Position numbers and translations under genes: made by a program | Shown here: positions 44,522-53,238 of the stretch, in pieces | Numbering within the stretch: position 1 is the stretch's first letter | Layout of the letters: each line of letters starts with the position of its first letter | The notes under the pieces: generated by a model | Databases searched by the model: none | The model's input: only the letters and a program-made list of their open reading frames with translations | Told to the model about the DNA's origin: nothing | From: Methylovulum sp. | Lineage (GTDB): Bacteria > Pseudomonadota > Gammaproteobacteria > Methylococcales > Methylomonadaceae | Length of the DNA stretch: 64,000 nt | Assembly (NCBI GenBank): GCA_030653435.1 | Contig: JAURZI010000044.1 | Span: 1 to 64,000 of the forward strand | Direction: 5' to 3'

Positions 44522-45091
44522 ATGAAAAATCAATTCGTGATGACAGATATCCAAACCTTACGCCAACGCGCTCGCCAGCATATCGAAGCAGGCGCAGTAA
44601 CAGCTGGCTATCTCGCCGACCGGGAGACTGTACTCAAAATGCTTAATGATGCACTCGCAACTGAAATCGTGTGCATGTTGCGTTACCGTCGCCATCACTT
44701 CATGGTGAGGGGGCTTTATTCCAAAGCGATAGCCGAAGAATTCCTGTTGCATTCGGACGAAGAACAGGAACATGCCGATATGCTCGCCGAGCGCATCGTC
44801 CAACTAGGCGGCGAACCCAACTTGTCACCTGAAAGTTTGCTAGGCCGCAGCCATGCCGAATATGTGGAAGGCGTCACGTTGGTAGACATGATTAAGGAAA
44901 ACCTAGTAGCTGAGCGAATCGCCATCGACAGTTATCGCGAATTTATCCAGTATCTCGGTGACCAAGACCCAACAACCTTGCGCCTGCTGGAGTCTATCCT
45001 CGCAGCGGAAGAGGAACATGCAGACGACTTGGCCGACTTGCTGTTTGCAATGCAGCCCGAACAGGTGAAATGCCAACCGACCTCGAACTAA
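44522..45091 (+). CDS. Ferritin-like (bacterioferritin/Dps-type) protein
   Basis: 189 residues forming a four-helix bundle. The di-iron ligands are visible: Glu in LATEIVCMLRYRRHHF, HSDEEQEHADMLAERI (E-x2-H), ENLVAERIAIDSYREF, and the C-terminal AAEEEHADDLADLL (E-x2-H). It lacks the Met52 heme site of Bfr at the equivalent DEEQEHAD. It probably stores or detoxifies iron. It is separate from bfd-bfr, and the adjacent downstream sequence is a decayed RND pump tail. Confidence 0.85.
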   Translation: MKNQFVMTDIQTLRQRARQHIEAGAVTAGYLADRETVLKMLNDALATEIVCMLRYRRHHFMVRGLYSKAIAEEFLLHSDEEQEHADMLAERIVQLGGEPNLSPESLLGRSHAEYVEGVTLVDMIKENLVAERIAIDSYREFIQYLGDQDPTTLRLLESILAAEEEHADDLADLLFAMQPEQVKCQPTSN

Positions 45092-45108
45092 ACAATAACA
45101 GGCGACAA

Positions 45109-45187
45109 GCCGATAGCGGCTCCGGTGGTTTATTTTCTGCTCAGATCTTGCTATAGAAAAGACCCAATTCCCACCAACAGGCCTTAG
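45109..45187 (+). pseudogene. Remnant of an RND efflux pump 3' end
   Basis: The sequence matches the last 26 codons of the RND gene at 40734-40811 at 67 of 78 bases. The frame is preserved, encoding PIAAPVVYFLLRSC and continuing to a stop in the same place; most changes preserve or lightly alter residues. Upstream of it there is no further similarity, since the ferritin-like gene ends just before. It is the scar of a second copy of the pump end, bounding the segment 40816-45108 on the right. Confidence 0.8.
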
Positions 45188-45258
45188 TGTGTGTTTTAAA
45201 AGTCCGAAATGCCTCCAGATTTGTGCAAATTGACCTTTATTTGTAATTTTTATCTTGT

Positions 45259-46740
45259 TTGAAAGCGTTGACTGCAATCGATTGGTCTATTCGAGACATA
45301 CTCACGCCCAGTAATATTTTGCTGGTGTATCTGTTGTGGGTTTTTTTCGTAGCCATACGCTTCGGTCTTTGGTCGTCTATTCTGGCATCATTGACCAGCG
45401 CCGCCTCCTTTGCATTTTTCTTTGCGCCGCCCATTTTTTCTTTCGCCATCGCTGATTCTGAAAATTTGGTCGGATTGGCTGTAATGCTGGTGGTCGGTGT
45501 GGTGACCAGCAATCTGGCGGAAAACGTCCACCATCAGGCCCGCATGGCCGAGCGCGGTGAACGGCGGGCGTCTGCCCTTTACCGCTTGAGCAAGGAATTA
45601 GCCGCAGCCCGTTTGGAACGGGAAATTATCGAAATCGGCGTGCGCCAAATTCATGCCGAATTCGGTGGACGCAACACGCTGTTGTTTCCAGACCGTAACG
45701 GACTTGTGCGTTATCCCAATGAGCCGCCTTTGTATATGTCTTTGCGAGGCGCTGACTTGGCCGTAGCGCGCCGGGTATTCAACCACGGGCAGATGGCGGG
45801 CAATGGCACAGACACCTTAACTGGCGAGACGTCGGTGTATGTTCCCCTTAACGGTTCAGCAGGTGTTATCGGCGTACTGGTGCTTGAACCGCTAAATTTA
45901 CGGCGAATCGTTCTTCCAGAACAACGCCAACTATTGGACACTTTTGTCAATCAAATCGTGCATACACTGGAGAGGGCTAACTTAGCGGAACAAGCCAAGG
46001 AGACAACTTTGAAAATGCAGGAAGAAACCCTGCGGAATTCTCTACTCAGTAGCATTTCCCATGACCTCAAGACTCCGTTAGCCACCATTATTAGCGCCGC
46101 AGGCACACTGGAAACAGACGAACATTTGAACGAGTACAGTAGAAGAAGATTGGCAGGCGCAATCAATGAAGAAGCCCTACGCATGTCCGAACTGACCACC
46201 AAGATTCTGGAAATGGCCCGACTGGAAGCGGGCGAAGTGATACTTAACCGGCAGTGGTGTCAGCCTGAGGAAATTGTCGGTAGCGCCTTGCGCCGACTCG
46301 ACAAAAAGCTTAAATCAAGGCAAGTCAACGTCAATATGCCAGATGGCTTGGCGTTGATCCATGTCGATGCCGTATTGCTGCAACAGGTATTGGTGAACCT
46401 GTTGGATAATGCCGACAAATACTCACCGTCAGGGCGACCCATCGATATTTCTGTAGAAACCGAGCCACAGAATCTATCGATTACCGTGGCGGATAACGGG
46501 CCGGGAATCCCCGATACTTTACAACAAAAGATTTTTGACAAATTTTTCCGCATTCATCCGGAAAGCGCGCAAAGTGGTGTAGGTTTGGGCTTATCCATCT
46601 GCCGTGCCATCGTGGAAGCTCATGGCGGTGACATCCGGGTAACCAACCGAAGCGGTGGCGGTTCGATGTTTCAGTTGCATTTGGCATTTCTGGAGCGCCC
46701 CCCCCACCATAAACCTGGAAGAAAAAGACTGATATCATGA
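45259..46740 (+). pseudogene. kdpD: KdpD-type sensor kinase lacking its N-terminal half
   Basis: 493 codons from a TTG at 45259; an in-frame stop at 45244 blocks extension. The encoded part equals the C-terminal half of KdpD: DUF4118 membrane helices (FAPPIFSFAIADSENLVGL), a GAF-like domain (GTDTLTGETSVYVPLNG), HisKA with SISHDLKTPLATI, and HATPase (NLLDNADKYSP, DNGPGIPDTL, GVGLGLSICRAIVEAHGG). The N-terminal 400-residue KdpD/UspA part and the first helix are missing. No ribosome site precedes the TTG. No kdpFABC is present. A short functional kinase is possible, but a 5' deletion is more likely. Confidence 0.7.
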
Positions 46741-47441
46741 AAGAGCTACGTCCATTACTGTTGCTCATTGAAGATGATCCGCAATTTCGGCTGCTGCTGG
46801 CCACTACGCTGGAAAACCAGGATTACCGGGTGCTTGCTACTGAAACAGGGCGGGAGGGGTTGATCATTGCCCGCAACCGACAACCCCATTTGCTAATACT
46901 CGATATGGGTCTCCCGGATATCGACGGGCAAGACGTTATCCGCCGTCTACGCAAGTGGTCCGAGTTGCCTATCATTGTACTTTCGGCCCGTAATCAAGAA
47001 ACTGATATTACCCAAGCGCTGGATAATGGCGCCGATGATTACCTGACGAAACCCTTCAGCAATGCCGAACTGATGTCCCGCATAAAGGCTATGCTCAGGC
47101 GTGTTGCCCAACTTCCAGGTGGTACCCTGGAGGTTTTCCAAGTCGGTGAATTGAAAATAGAACTGACCAAACGCCGGATTTTCATGGCTGGACACGAAGT
47201 CCACCTGACCCCCATCGAATTCCGATTACTTTGCGAACTTGTCCGTAACGCAGGATTCGTCGTCACTCACAGGCAATTACTGGAAAAAATCTGGGGAGCA
47301 TCCTATGTCGAACATAGCCACTACTTACGGATTTACATGGGGCAATTACGCCACAAAATCGAATCTGATCCTACTCGCCCCCGCTATTTGCTGACCGAAG
47401 CGGGTATTGGTTACCGTCTGTACGAAGAGGATGAGGCGTGA
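46737..47441 (+). CDS. kdpE: KdpE-type response regulator
   Basis: 234 residues: a receiver domain with Asp56 (LILDMGLPDIDG) and ADDYLTKPFSNAEL, then an OmpR-type winged helix (HLTPIEFRLLCELVRNAG, HSHYLRIYMGQLRHKIE). The HYLRIYMGQLRxKIE segment is characteristic of KdpE. It overlaps the kinase stop as ATGA, so the pair was once a standard kdpDE operon. Without kdpFABC here the target is unknown; it might control distant genes or be a relic. Confidence 0.88.
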   Translation: MKELRPLLLLIEDDPQFRLLLATTLENQDYRVLATETGREGLIIARNRQPHLLILDMGLPDIDGQDVIRRLRKWSELPIIVLSARNQETDITQALDNGADDYLTKPFSNAELMSRIKAMLRRVAQLPGGTLEVFQVGELKIELTKRRIFMAGHEVHLTPIEFRLLCELVRNAGFVVTHRQLLEKIWGASYVEHSHYLRIYMGQLRHKIESDPTRPRYLLTEAGIGYRLYEEDEA

Positions 47442-47507
47442 TTCGTCTGGAATGCTGTTTTAGGCTTGATGACGAGCAGCTTTTAGATGATAAAACTGTG
47501 TTAAGGT

Positions 47508-47600
47508 ACGCTTCTACAAGCTTCCGTACGCATCGCGTACCTTTTATATTGATTTTTATCATGATTTTGTAAAGGTACGCGTTGCGTACCCTACATAAAG
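47508..47600. repeat. REP-like palindromic pair (GGTACGC...GCGTACC)
   Basis: Two units, AAGGTACGC...CGCGTACCTT near 47506-47543 and AAAGGTACGCGTTGCGTACCC near 47571-47591, lie between kdpE and ssb, which converge here. Each is an inverted repeat around a GTACGC core. They may serve as a shared end structure for both transcripts. Confidence 0.5.
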
Positions 47601-47634
47601 CTAACTAAGCCTGTGTTGGTTCAGAGCAAAGTCC

Positions 47635-48069
47635 TTAAAACGGTATGTCGTCATCATAAGGCTCATCAAAATTATCGTGGCTGACGTTTTGCTGCTGCGC
47701 GGTGGGGCGGTTTGGCGATGCCGGTTGGTAGTCCTGCCGTGGCGCGCTGGATTCGTTTCTTTTGCCTATTAAATCAATAACATTGGCTACAAGTTCCAAT
47801 CTGGTTTTGGTCGTGCCGTCATTCGCCTTGTATTCGCTTTGTGATAATTCGCCGGACACAAAGACTTGCTGGCCTTTTTTCAGATAATTTTGCAAAGAGC
47901 CTTCTGCACGCTTTCCGAATAGGACAACATTGATCCATAGTGTCTGTTGCTTGTCGCCAAAACCGATATTATTGGCAACGGTCACATTTAATACCGCCAT
48001 ACCTGACGGGGCATACCTGACTTCGGCATCTCTGCCTATAGCGCCGGTAAAACTGAATACATTACTCAT
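47635..48069 (-). CDS. ssb: Single-stranded DNA-binding protein (paralogue 1)
   Basis: 144 residues with an OB fold (NVFSFTGAIGRDAEVRYAPSG, TLWINVVLFGKRAEG) and the acidic C-terminal tip DDDIPF that binds partner proteins. It is more divergent from the standard SSB than the second copy at 52518. It lies 83 bases downstream of topB in the same direction. The ssb-topB pairing is common on integrative elements but also occurs on chromosomes. The start and tail are intact. Confidence 0.88.
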   Translation of the reverse strand: MSNVFSFTGAIGRDAEVRYAPSGMAVLNVTVANNIGFGDKQQTLWINVVLFGKRAEGSLQNYLKKGQQVFVSGELSQSEYKANDGTTKTRLELVANVIDLIGKRNESSAPRQDYQPASPNRPTAQQQNVSHDNFDEPYDDDIPF

Positions 48070-48152
48070 TATTGCCTCTGGGTTGATATATAAATGCCGT
48101 TATTATCGTTTGCTTTGGGTTTCTGACCAAGAAAAATGCACGACTGGAATGC

Positions 48153-50477
48153 TCACGATGCACCGAATTCCAGCGTCACTTTGCCGTCTACCAATTTCAG
48201 CTTGGCAGAAAACTCACTGCCTTTTGCCGACTTAAAGCCTTTTAACAGGCCGGTTTCGCCGTGGCTAAGCAATTTTTTAGCCGTCGCAGGGCTGATTTTT
48301 TTATGCGCTATGGTTTTCCATATGACCAGTTTGCAGCCGTTGCGCCATTCACTGCAACTGTAGGCTTTGGTGGTTTCGACGATGGCGCCGTTGCATAACG
48401 GACAAGCTGCAATACTTGCAGCCTGGTTAGGACGTGCGGCATGTTGGGGAACACTGTAGCTGGTTTCGCCTAGTTTATTAAGCGTCAGTTGTGCCGTCAC
48501 CACACCATCGTCCAGCTTTATCGCATAGACACTGAGCGTACGGGATAGCTGTAACAGCTGACTAGCCATTGCCTGGGTAACGGTTACGCCGTAGTAGTGT
48601 TTCCATAGCACAAACCGACAGCCGTTCTTCCAGTCGCTGCAACCATAACCTTTTCTGCCTTCAATAACCGGTTGTCGGCACAACGGACAATCGCCCAGCC
48701 GACTGCTGTCATAAAGCGGTTGATCCGCTGCATCCTTGATTTTTTGCGTAAATTGTACAATTTTGGTAATAAACAGCTCAGGGTCGTAGGCCTGATGCTC
48801 TATTTTCTTGAGTTTGGCTTCCCATTCGCCGGTCATTGCCGCCGATTTTAAACGCTCATCGCTAATGATGGCGATCAGATGGCGACCGCTTTCGGTGCTG
48901 AGCAGCATTTTCTTTTGCCGCTGCACATAGCCGCGCTTGATTAAGACTTCGATAATCGCTGCCCGGGTTGCCGGGGTTCCCAGGCCTTTTTCTTTTAACG
49001 CCTCTTTAAGCGTTTCATCATCGCAGGTTTTGCCCGCAGACTCCATCATGCCCAGCAAGCTCGCTTCGTTATAAGGTTTAGGCGGCGTAGTTTTGCCCTG
49101 CGTGACCGACGGTTGCTGCGGCCCGGATTCACCCTCAACAAACTTTGGCAGCAGGTTTTGCCCTTTGGCTTCGGATGTCTGGTTTTTATACAGCACTTGC
49201 CAACCCGGCGCTACGATGACCGTACCGCTAGCCTTGAAGCTGATATTGGCCTCACGGACGCGTCCCAACACCGTCGTGACCTGTTTGATGCAAGGCGGAT
49301 AAAATGCCGCAATCAAGCGTATCGCGATGGCTTCGTAAACCTTGCCGGTATCGCCGGCTAGCGTTCCCGGCACACTGCCGGTCGGGATAATGGCATGATG
49401 GTCGGTGACTTTACCGTCATTAAAATTGCGATGGCTCAAGACCAGCTGGTCAAGATCCAGCCCCGCTATAGGCGCGCTAAAATGCTGCCGTAATTTTTCC
49501 AGCAAGGGTTTTATCGACGGCTTGAGATCATGACTTAAGTAACGGCTATCCGTGCGCGGATAAGTGATATGCTTTTTTTCGTATAATTGCTGGGCGCAAC
49601 TTAAGGTCTGCTCGGCAGTAAAACCATAGCGTAGGCTCATGTCTTTCTGCAAGTCGGTCAAATCGTACAACAAGGGCGGATATACCGTATCCTGTTTGCC
49701 TTTGACTGAAGTGATTCCAAAATCATGGCCAACACATGCGGTACAAAGCGCTTCAGCATCGGCTTTTTGCTCGAAGCGTCCGCCGGTATACTGGAAGTCG
49801 GCAGCCCGATATAAGCTATGCAATTCCCAAAAATCCTGGGCTACGAACTCGGCAATCTCACGGTCTTTTTGCGCTATCATCGCCAGCACCGGCGTTTGCA
49901 CGCGGCCTATCGTCCATAAAGCCCCCTGCCCGCCAAATTTGAGCGTGTATAGCCGTGTCGCATTCAAGCCGACGATCCAATCCGCTTCGCTGCGGCAACG
50001 GGCGGCGCGATAAAGCCCTTCGTAGGCAGCGCCATCCCGCAACCCGGCAAATCCCCGGCGTATCGCATCATCGGTCAGGGAGCTGATCCACAAGCGCTTG
50101 AACGGTTTGTGCTGACATTGCGCCCATGACAATAAATATCTGAATATCAGCTCGCCTTCCCTGCCCGCGTCGGTGGCGCAAATGATTTCGTCAGCAGCGT
50201 TGAATAACCGTTTGATAATATGCAGTTGTTTTTGTGCACCCGCATCGCCTTTGGCTTTTAACTCAAACTGCTCGGGAATAATCGGCAATGACGCCAAGGT
50301 CCAGCGTTTCCATTCGGGCCGATACTCATCGGGTTCCTTCAATTCGACCAAATGCCCGAAAGCCCAGGTGATTTGATAACCATTGCCGTCAAAATAACCA
50401 TCGTGCTTGTTGTTTATGTGTAGACAGCGGGCAATATCGCGGGCGACCGAAGGTTTTTCCGTAAGTATGACTTTCAT
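48153..50477 (-). CDS. topB: DNA topoisomerase III (TopB)
   Basis: A type IA topoisomerase of 774 residues. The Toprim motif starts KVILTEKPSVARDIA, with CATDAGREGELIF (acidic metal site) at about residue 100. The catalytic Tyr lies in HITYPRTDSRYL (about residue 310). The C-terminus carries two zinc-finger-like repeats (CPLCRQPVIEGRKGYGCSDW and CPLCNGAIVETTKAYSCSEW in order), a common extension in proteobacterial TopB. It resolves DNA junctions together with RecQ-type helicases. Its neighbour is an ssb gene. Confidence 0.9.
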   Translation of the reverse strand: MKVILTEKPSVARDIARCLHINNKHDGYFDGNGYQITWAFGHLVELKEPDEYRPEWKRWTLASLPIIPEQFELKAKGDAGAQKQLHIIKRLFNAADEIICATDAGREGELIFRYLLSWAQCQHKPFKRLWISSLTDDAIRRGFAGLRDGAAYEGLYRAARCRSEADWIVGLNATRLYTLKFGGQGALWTIGRVQTPVLAMIAQKDREIAEFVAQDFWELHSLYRAADFQYTGGRFEQKADAEALCTACVGHDFGITSVKGKQDTVYPPLLYDLTDLQKDMSLRYGFTAEQTLSCAQQLYEKKHITYPRTDSRYLSHDLKPSIKPLLEKLRQHFSAPIAGLDLDQLVLSHRNFNDGKVTDHHAIIPTGSVPGTLAGDTGKVYEAIAIRLIAAFYPPCIKQVTTVLGRVREANISFKASGTVIVAPGWQVLYKNQTSEAKGQNLLPKFVEGESGPQQPSVTQGKTTPPKPYNEASLLGMMESAGKTCDDETLKEALKEKGLGTPATRAAIIEVLIKRGYVQRQKKMLLSTESGRHLIAIISDERLKSAAMTGEWEAKLKKIEHQAYDPELFITKIVQFTQKIKDAADQPLYDSSRLGDCPLCRQPVIEGRKGYGCSDWKNGCRFVLWKHYYGVTVTQAMASQLLQLSRTLSVYAIKLDDGVVTAQLTLNKLGETSYSVPQHAARPNQAASIAACPLCNGAIVETTKAYSCSEWRNGCKLVIWKTIAHKKISPATAKKLLSHGETGLLKGFKSAKGSEFSAKLKLVDGKVTLEFGAS

Positions 50478-50579
50478 GATTTATAGCGTTTATAGCCCAT
50501 TCAAAAACCGGATTCATTCAGTATTCAGCATGCTGGACATAAGCTGGCACCAACTTTATTTCTTACTTTAGGATTTGCC

Positions 50580-50984
50580 ATGTACTTGCCCCTTAAAATG
50601 TTATTGATAAGCAGTTTGGCAATCGTGTTGAATGCCTGCGCTTATTATCCCGCTCATTATTCAGCTTATCCCGCTTACGTCAGCCATAGCAGCGGATACG
50701 TCGTCCAGCGCAGCTATTATGGCGGGATGCCGCGTTATTACAATAACTATTATCCCGCTCCGCGACCCCGATATTATGCTTATCCAGTGCCACAGCGCCA
50801 TTTCTACAGCTATCCCGGCTACTGGGGGGGACATCATGATGGCGACCACGATCATGGCTCCGAACATAACCACCATGAGGGCGGCCCTGGTGACCATGGC
50901 AACGGACATGATCAACACGGTGACCACAACAACAACTACAACAACAACCATCCAGACGGCCAACACTACCGCCCACATCGTTGA
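50580..50984 (+). CDS. His/Tyr-rich lipoprotein, possible metal binder
   Basis: 134 residues with a lipobox LNAC (residues 17-20). The first half is rich in Tyr and Pro (PRYYNNYYPAPRPRYYAYPV), and the second half in His, Asp, Gly and Asn (GGHHDGDHDHGSEHNHHEGG). The His/Asp cluster suggests divalent-metal binding in the envelope. It precedes a PepSY membrane protein by 62 bases in the same direction. The low-complexity composition prevents family assignment. Confidence 0.65.
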   Translation: MYLPLKMLLISSLAIVLNACAYYPAHYSAYPAYVSHSSGYVVQRSYYGGMPRYYNNYYPAPRPRYYAYPVPQRHFYSYPGYWGGHHDGDHDHGSEHNHHEGGPGDHGNGHDQHGDHNNNYNNNHPDGQHYRPHR

Positions 50985-51046
50985 CCACAAGACAGTATCG
51001 GCGCGCTATGGGATAATTGCCGCTTTTCCTGACACCCCTAGCCCCC

Positions 51047-52393
51047 ATGCACATCCCAACCCGACAACTGCCCGCGCGTGCGGCATGGCTTAAAATTCAT
51101 TTGTATCTTGCCTTAACTGGCGGATTTTTTTTCGCATTGATCGGATTGAGCGGAAGCCTTAGCGTTTATCGCGAGGAGCTTGATGAGTTGCTGAACCCGC
51201 AACTCCTTATCAAAGCACCGCAAGACCCTTCAGGACATGATCTGAAGTACCCATCGCTGGACAATATAATGGCGGCGGTGCAGGCCGCGCACCCCAAACG
51301 CTACGGCGCGTGGACGCTGGAAATGCCGCAATCGCCTGAGAGGGCCGTCACGGTCTGGTACGAGAAACCGCAAGAGACTTACTTTGAATATTATGCGCCG
51401 CTGATGGTGTCGGTAAACCCTTACACGGCAGAAGTGGTGGCTAACCGCTACTGGGGACAGACGGCAATGACGTGGCTGCTGGATCTGCATACTCAACTCA
51501 GGCTGGACCGCTTAGGCTGGAATCTGGTCGGCCTGTTAGGCGGCCTGCTGATGATATCTATCGGGACAGGACTCTATCTGTGGTGGCCCGCTAAAGGGCA
51601 ATACCGGCAAGCTTTCAGCATTCGGCACAATGCAGGCATGATACGCTTTGCCGTCGATGTGCACCGGCTCGTCGGCTTCTTGAGCGCGGTAACGCTATTA
51701 CTGCTGGCCTTTACCGGTTTGCAGCTGAGTTACCCTAAGGCCTTGGAAACACTATTAGGTTCACCGGATGTGGGGCATGGCAATAGCGGCCCCGCCATCC
51801 TCAGCACCGCACGGCCCAACAATCGCCCCGTCCGTTTGGAAGAAGCCGAGTTTATCGCCCGCGGGCCGTTTCCGCATGCCGCACTCAGACGGATTACAAC
51901 ACCGGTAGGCGATACCGGCACTTATCGTGTCAATTTACGGCAAGGCGGCGAAATCAACCAGAAACATCCGATGACGATGGTCTGGATAGACCGTTGGAGC
52001 GGCCATATTAAGGAAGTGCGCGATCCCGGCGCATTTTCCTGGGGAACCACACTGACCACATGGATGTGGCCGTTACATACCGGCGAAGCGTTCGGTGCAA
52101 CTGGCCGCTTGTTGTGGTTTATAACGGGTCTGTGCCCTGCCCTGCTTTATATCAGCGGTTTACTGCGCTGGCTGCACCGGCATGGCATGGTGCACGACAG
52201 ACCCATCCAGTTATCGGCGTTGCGTCCGGCCATCCAGAACTTCCAAAAGCAGCTTTGCCGCATCGGCCTCACCCTCCTTAAACTGCTGGTGCGGCTGGCA
52301 AAAAAAGCCGGACAATACGCGCCGGTTGTCAAGGCTAAAGCCCTGCTATGGCTGCGGCGTATTCAGCAGCATCCTATTGCCAATAGAAAATAA
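51047..52393 (+). CDS. PepSY-associated membrane protein (iron-regulated type)
   Basis: 448 residues from the ATG at 51047; a TTG at 51017 could add ten residues, and neither has a strong ribosome site. Four helices occur: LYLALTGGFFFALIGLSGSL, GLLGGLLMISIGTGLYLWWP, GFLSAVTLLLLAFTGLQL and LLWFITGLCPALLYISGL. The PepSY-TM pattern LHTQLRLDR...WNLVGLLGG is present. Homologues (PiuB-like) sit with siderophore receptors and are thought to reduce or handle iron complexes at the inner membrane. It follows the His-rich lipoprotein. Confidence 0.83.
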   Translation: MHIPTRQLPARAAWLKIHLYLALTGGFFFALIGLSGSLSVYREELDELLNPQLLIKAPQDPSGHDLKYPSLDNIMAAVQAAHPKRYGAWTLEMPQSPERAVTVWYEKPQETYFEYYAPLMVSVNPYTAEVVANRYWGQTAMTWLLDLHTQLRLDRLGWNLVGLLGGLLMISIGTGLYLWWPAKGQYRQAFSIRHNAGMIRFAVDVHRLVGFLSAVTLLLLAFTGLQLSYPKALETLLGSPDVGHGNSGPAILSTARPNNRPVRLEEAEFIARGPFPHAALRRITTPVGDTGTYRVNLRQGGEINQKHPMTMVWIDRWSGHIKEVRDPGAFSWGTTLTTWMWPLHTGEAFGATGRLLWFITGLCPALLYISGLLRWLHRHGMVHDRPIQLSALRPAIQNFQKQLCRIGLTLLKLLVRLAKKAGQYAPVVKAKALLWLRRIQQHPIANRK

Positions 52394-52517
52394 TGCCAAA
52401 TGATGCGAAGATAGCAGCAGTATTTGCCGACCTTCATCCATTGCGGCAAACAGGACACCCCAAAGCCACCAGCAGTTCCCACTGTCATGGGCTAACAAAA
52501 AACCTTCGGAGATACCA

Positions 52518-53012
52518 ATGCTCAACAAAGTAACATTAATCGGCAACCTGGGCGCCGATCCAGAAGTCCGCTACATGCCGGCGGGCGGTGCCGTCACCAA
52601 TATCAGCCTGGCGACGACGAGGCGCTGGAAAGACAAACAAACCGGCGAACGACGCGATGCCACCGAATGGCACCGGGTCATCTTTTTTAACCGTTTGGCG
52701 GAAATAGCCGGGGAATACCTCAAAAAAGGCAGCCAAGTTTATGTGGAAGGACGCTTGCAGACCAGGAAATGGCAAGGGCAAGATGGTCAAGACCGTTATA
52801 CGACCGAAATTATTGCCGATGAGTTGCATATGCTCGGTAGCCGTAGCGGAGGCACCGGTGATTTTGGTGGCGACCACGCCGCAACACCTTATGCCGCGCC
52901 AGCCGCCAAACCCGCCTATACGCCGCAACAAGCCGCGCCTGCACATAACGCTGGCAACATGCCGCCAGCACCGCCTGCTTATGATGATTTTGACGATGAT
53001 ATACCGTTTTGA
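52518..53012 (+). CDS. ssb: Single-stranded DNA-binding protein (main copy)
   Basis: 164 residues with a canonical OB fold ([40 protein letters not shown]), a Gly/Pro/Ala-rich linker and the tip DDDIPF. GGAG lies 8 bases before the start. It is closer to the standard chromosomal SSB than the copy at 47635. An IS66 transposase remnant begins within its last two codons in another frame, yet the reading frame and tail are intact. Confidence 0.92.
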   Translation: MLNKVTLIGNLGADPEVRYMPAGGAVTNISLATTRRWKDKQTGERRDATEWHRVIFFNRLAEIAGEYLKKGSQVYVEGRLQTRKWQGQDGQDRYTTEIIADELHMLGSRSGGTGDFGGDHAATPYAAPAAKPAYTPQQAAPAHNAGNMPPAPPAYDDFDDDIPF

Positions 53013-53151
53013 AACGGCAATAGCCAATGGATTAGAACCCTACGCCTATTTAACTCACGTACTTAAGGCATTGCCATATGCCGATACGTTTGAAAAAATT
53101 GAAGCGTTGTTGCCCTGGAATTTTAAAAAATATCCGAGTCTTACTGGTTAG
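53002..53151 (+). pseudogene. IS66-family transposase C-terminal remnant
   Basis: In the frame overlapping the ssb end the sequence encodes [16 protein letters not shown], then ALPYADTFEKIEALLPWN and a stop at 53149-53151. This is the IS66 C-terminal domain (E.A.ANGLEPY.YL ... T.EDIEALLPW). The N-terminal and catalytic parts are absent. A GC-rich inverted repeat (GCGCTT-TAATT-AAGCGC, near 53162-53178) follows. The scar lies between ssb and the AT-rich gadB-nitrilase pair, so it may mark the edge of an acquired segment. Confidence 0.82.
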
Positions 53152-53238
53152 GGGGAGTACGCGCTTTAATTAAGCGCTTTCCCTAAAGAATCCTACTGCA
53201 TTGAAAATAAGTGGTTACACGAAATTATTTACGCCCTG

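Noticed and set aside
47635-50477. ssb-topB as proof of an integrative conjugative element
   Set aside because: No integrase, relaxase, type IV secretion or attachment-site sequence is present nearby; the pair alone is not enough.
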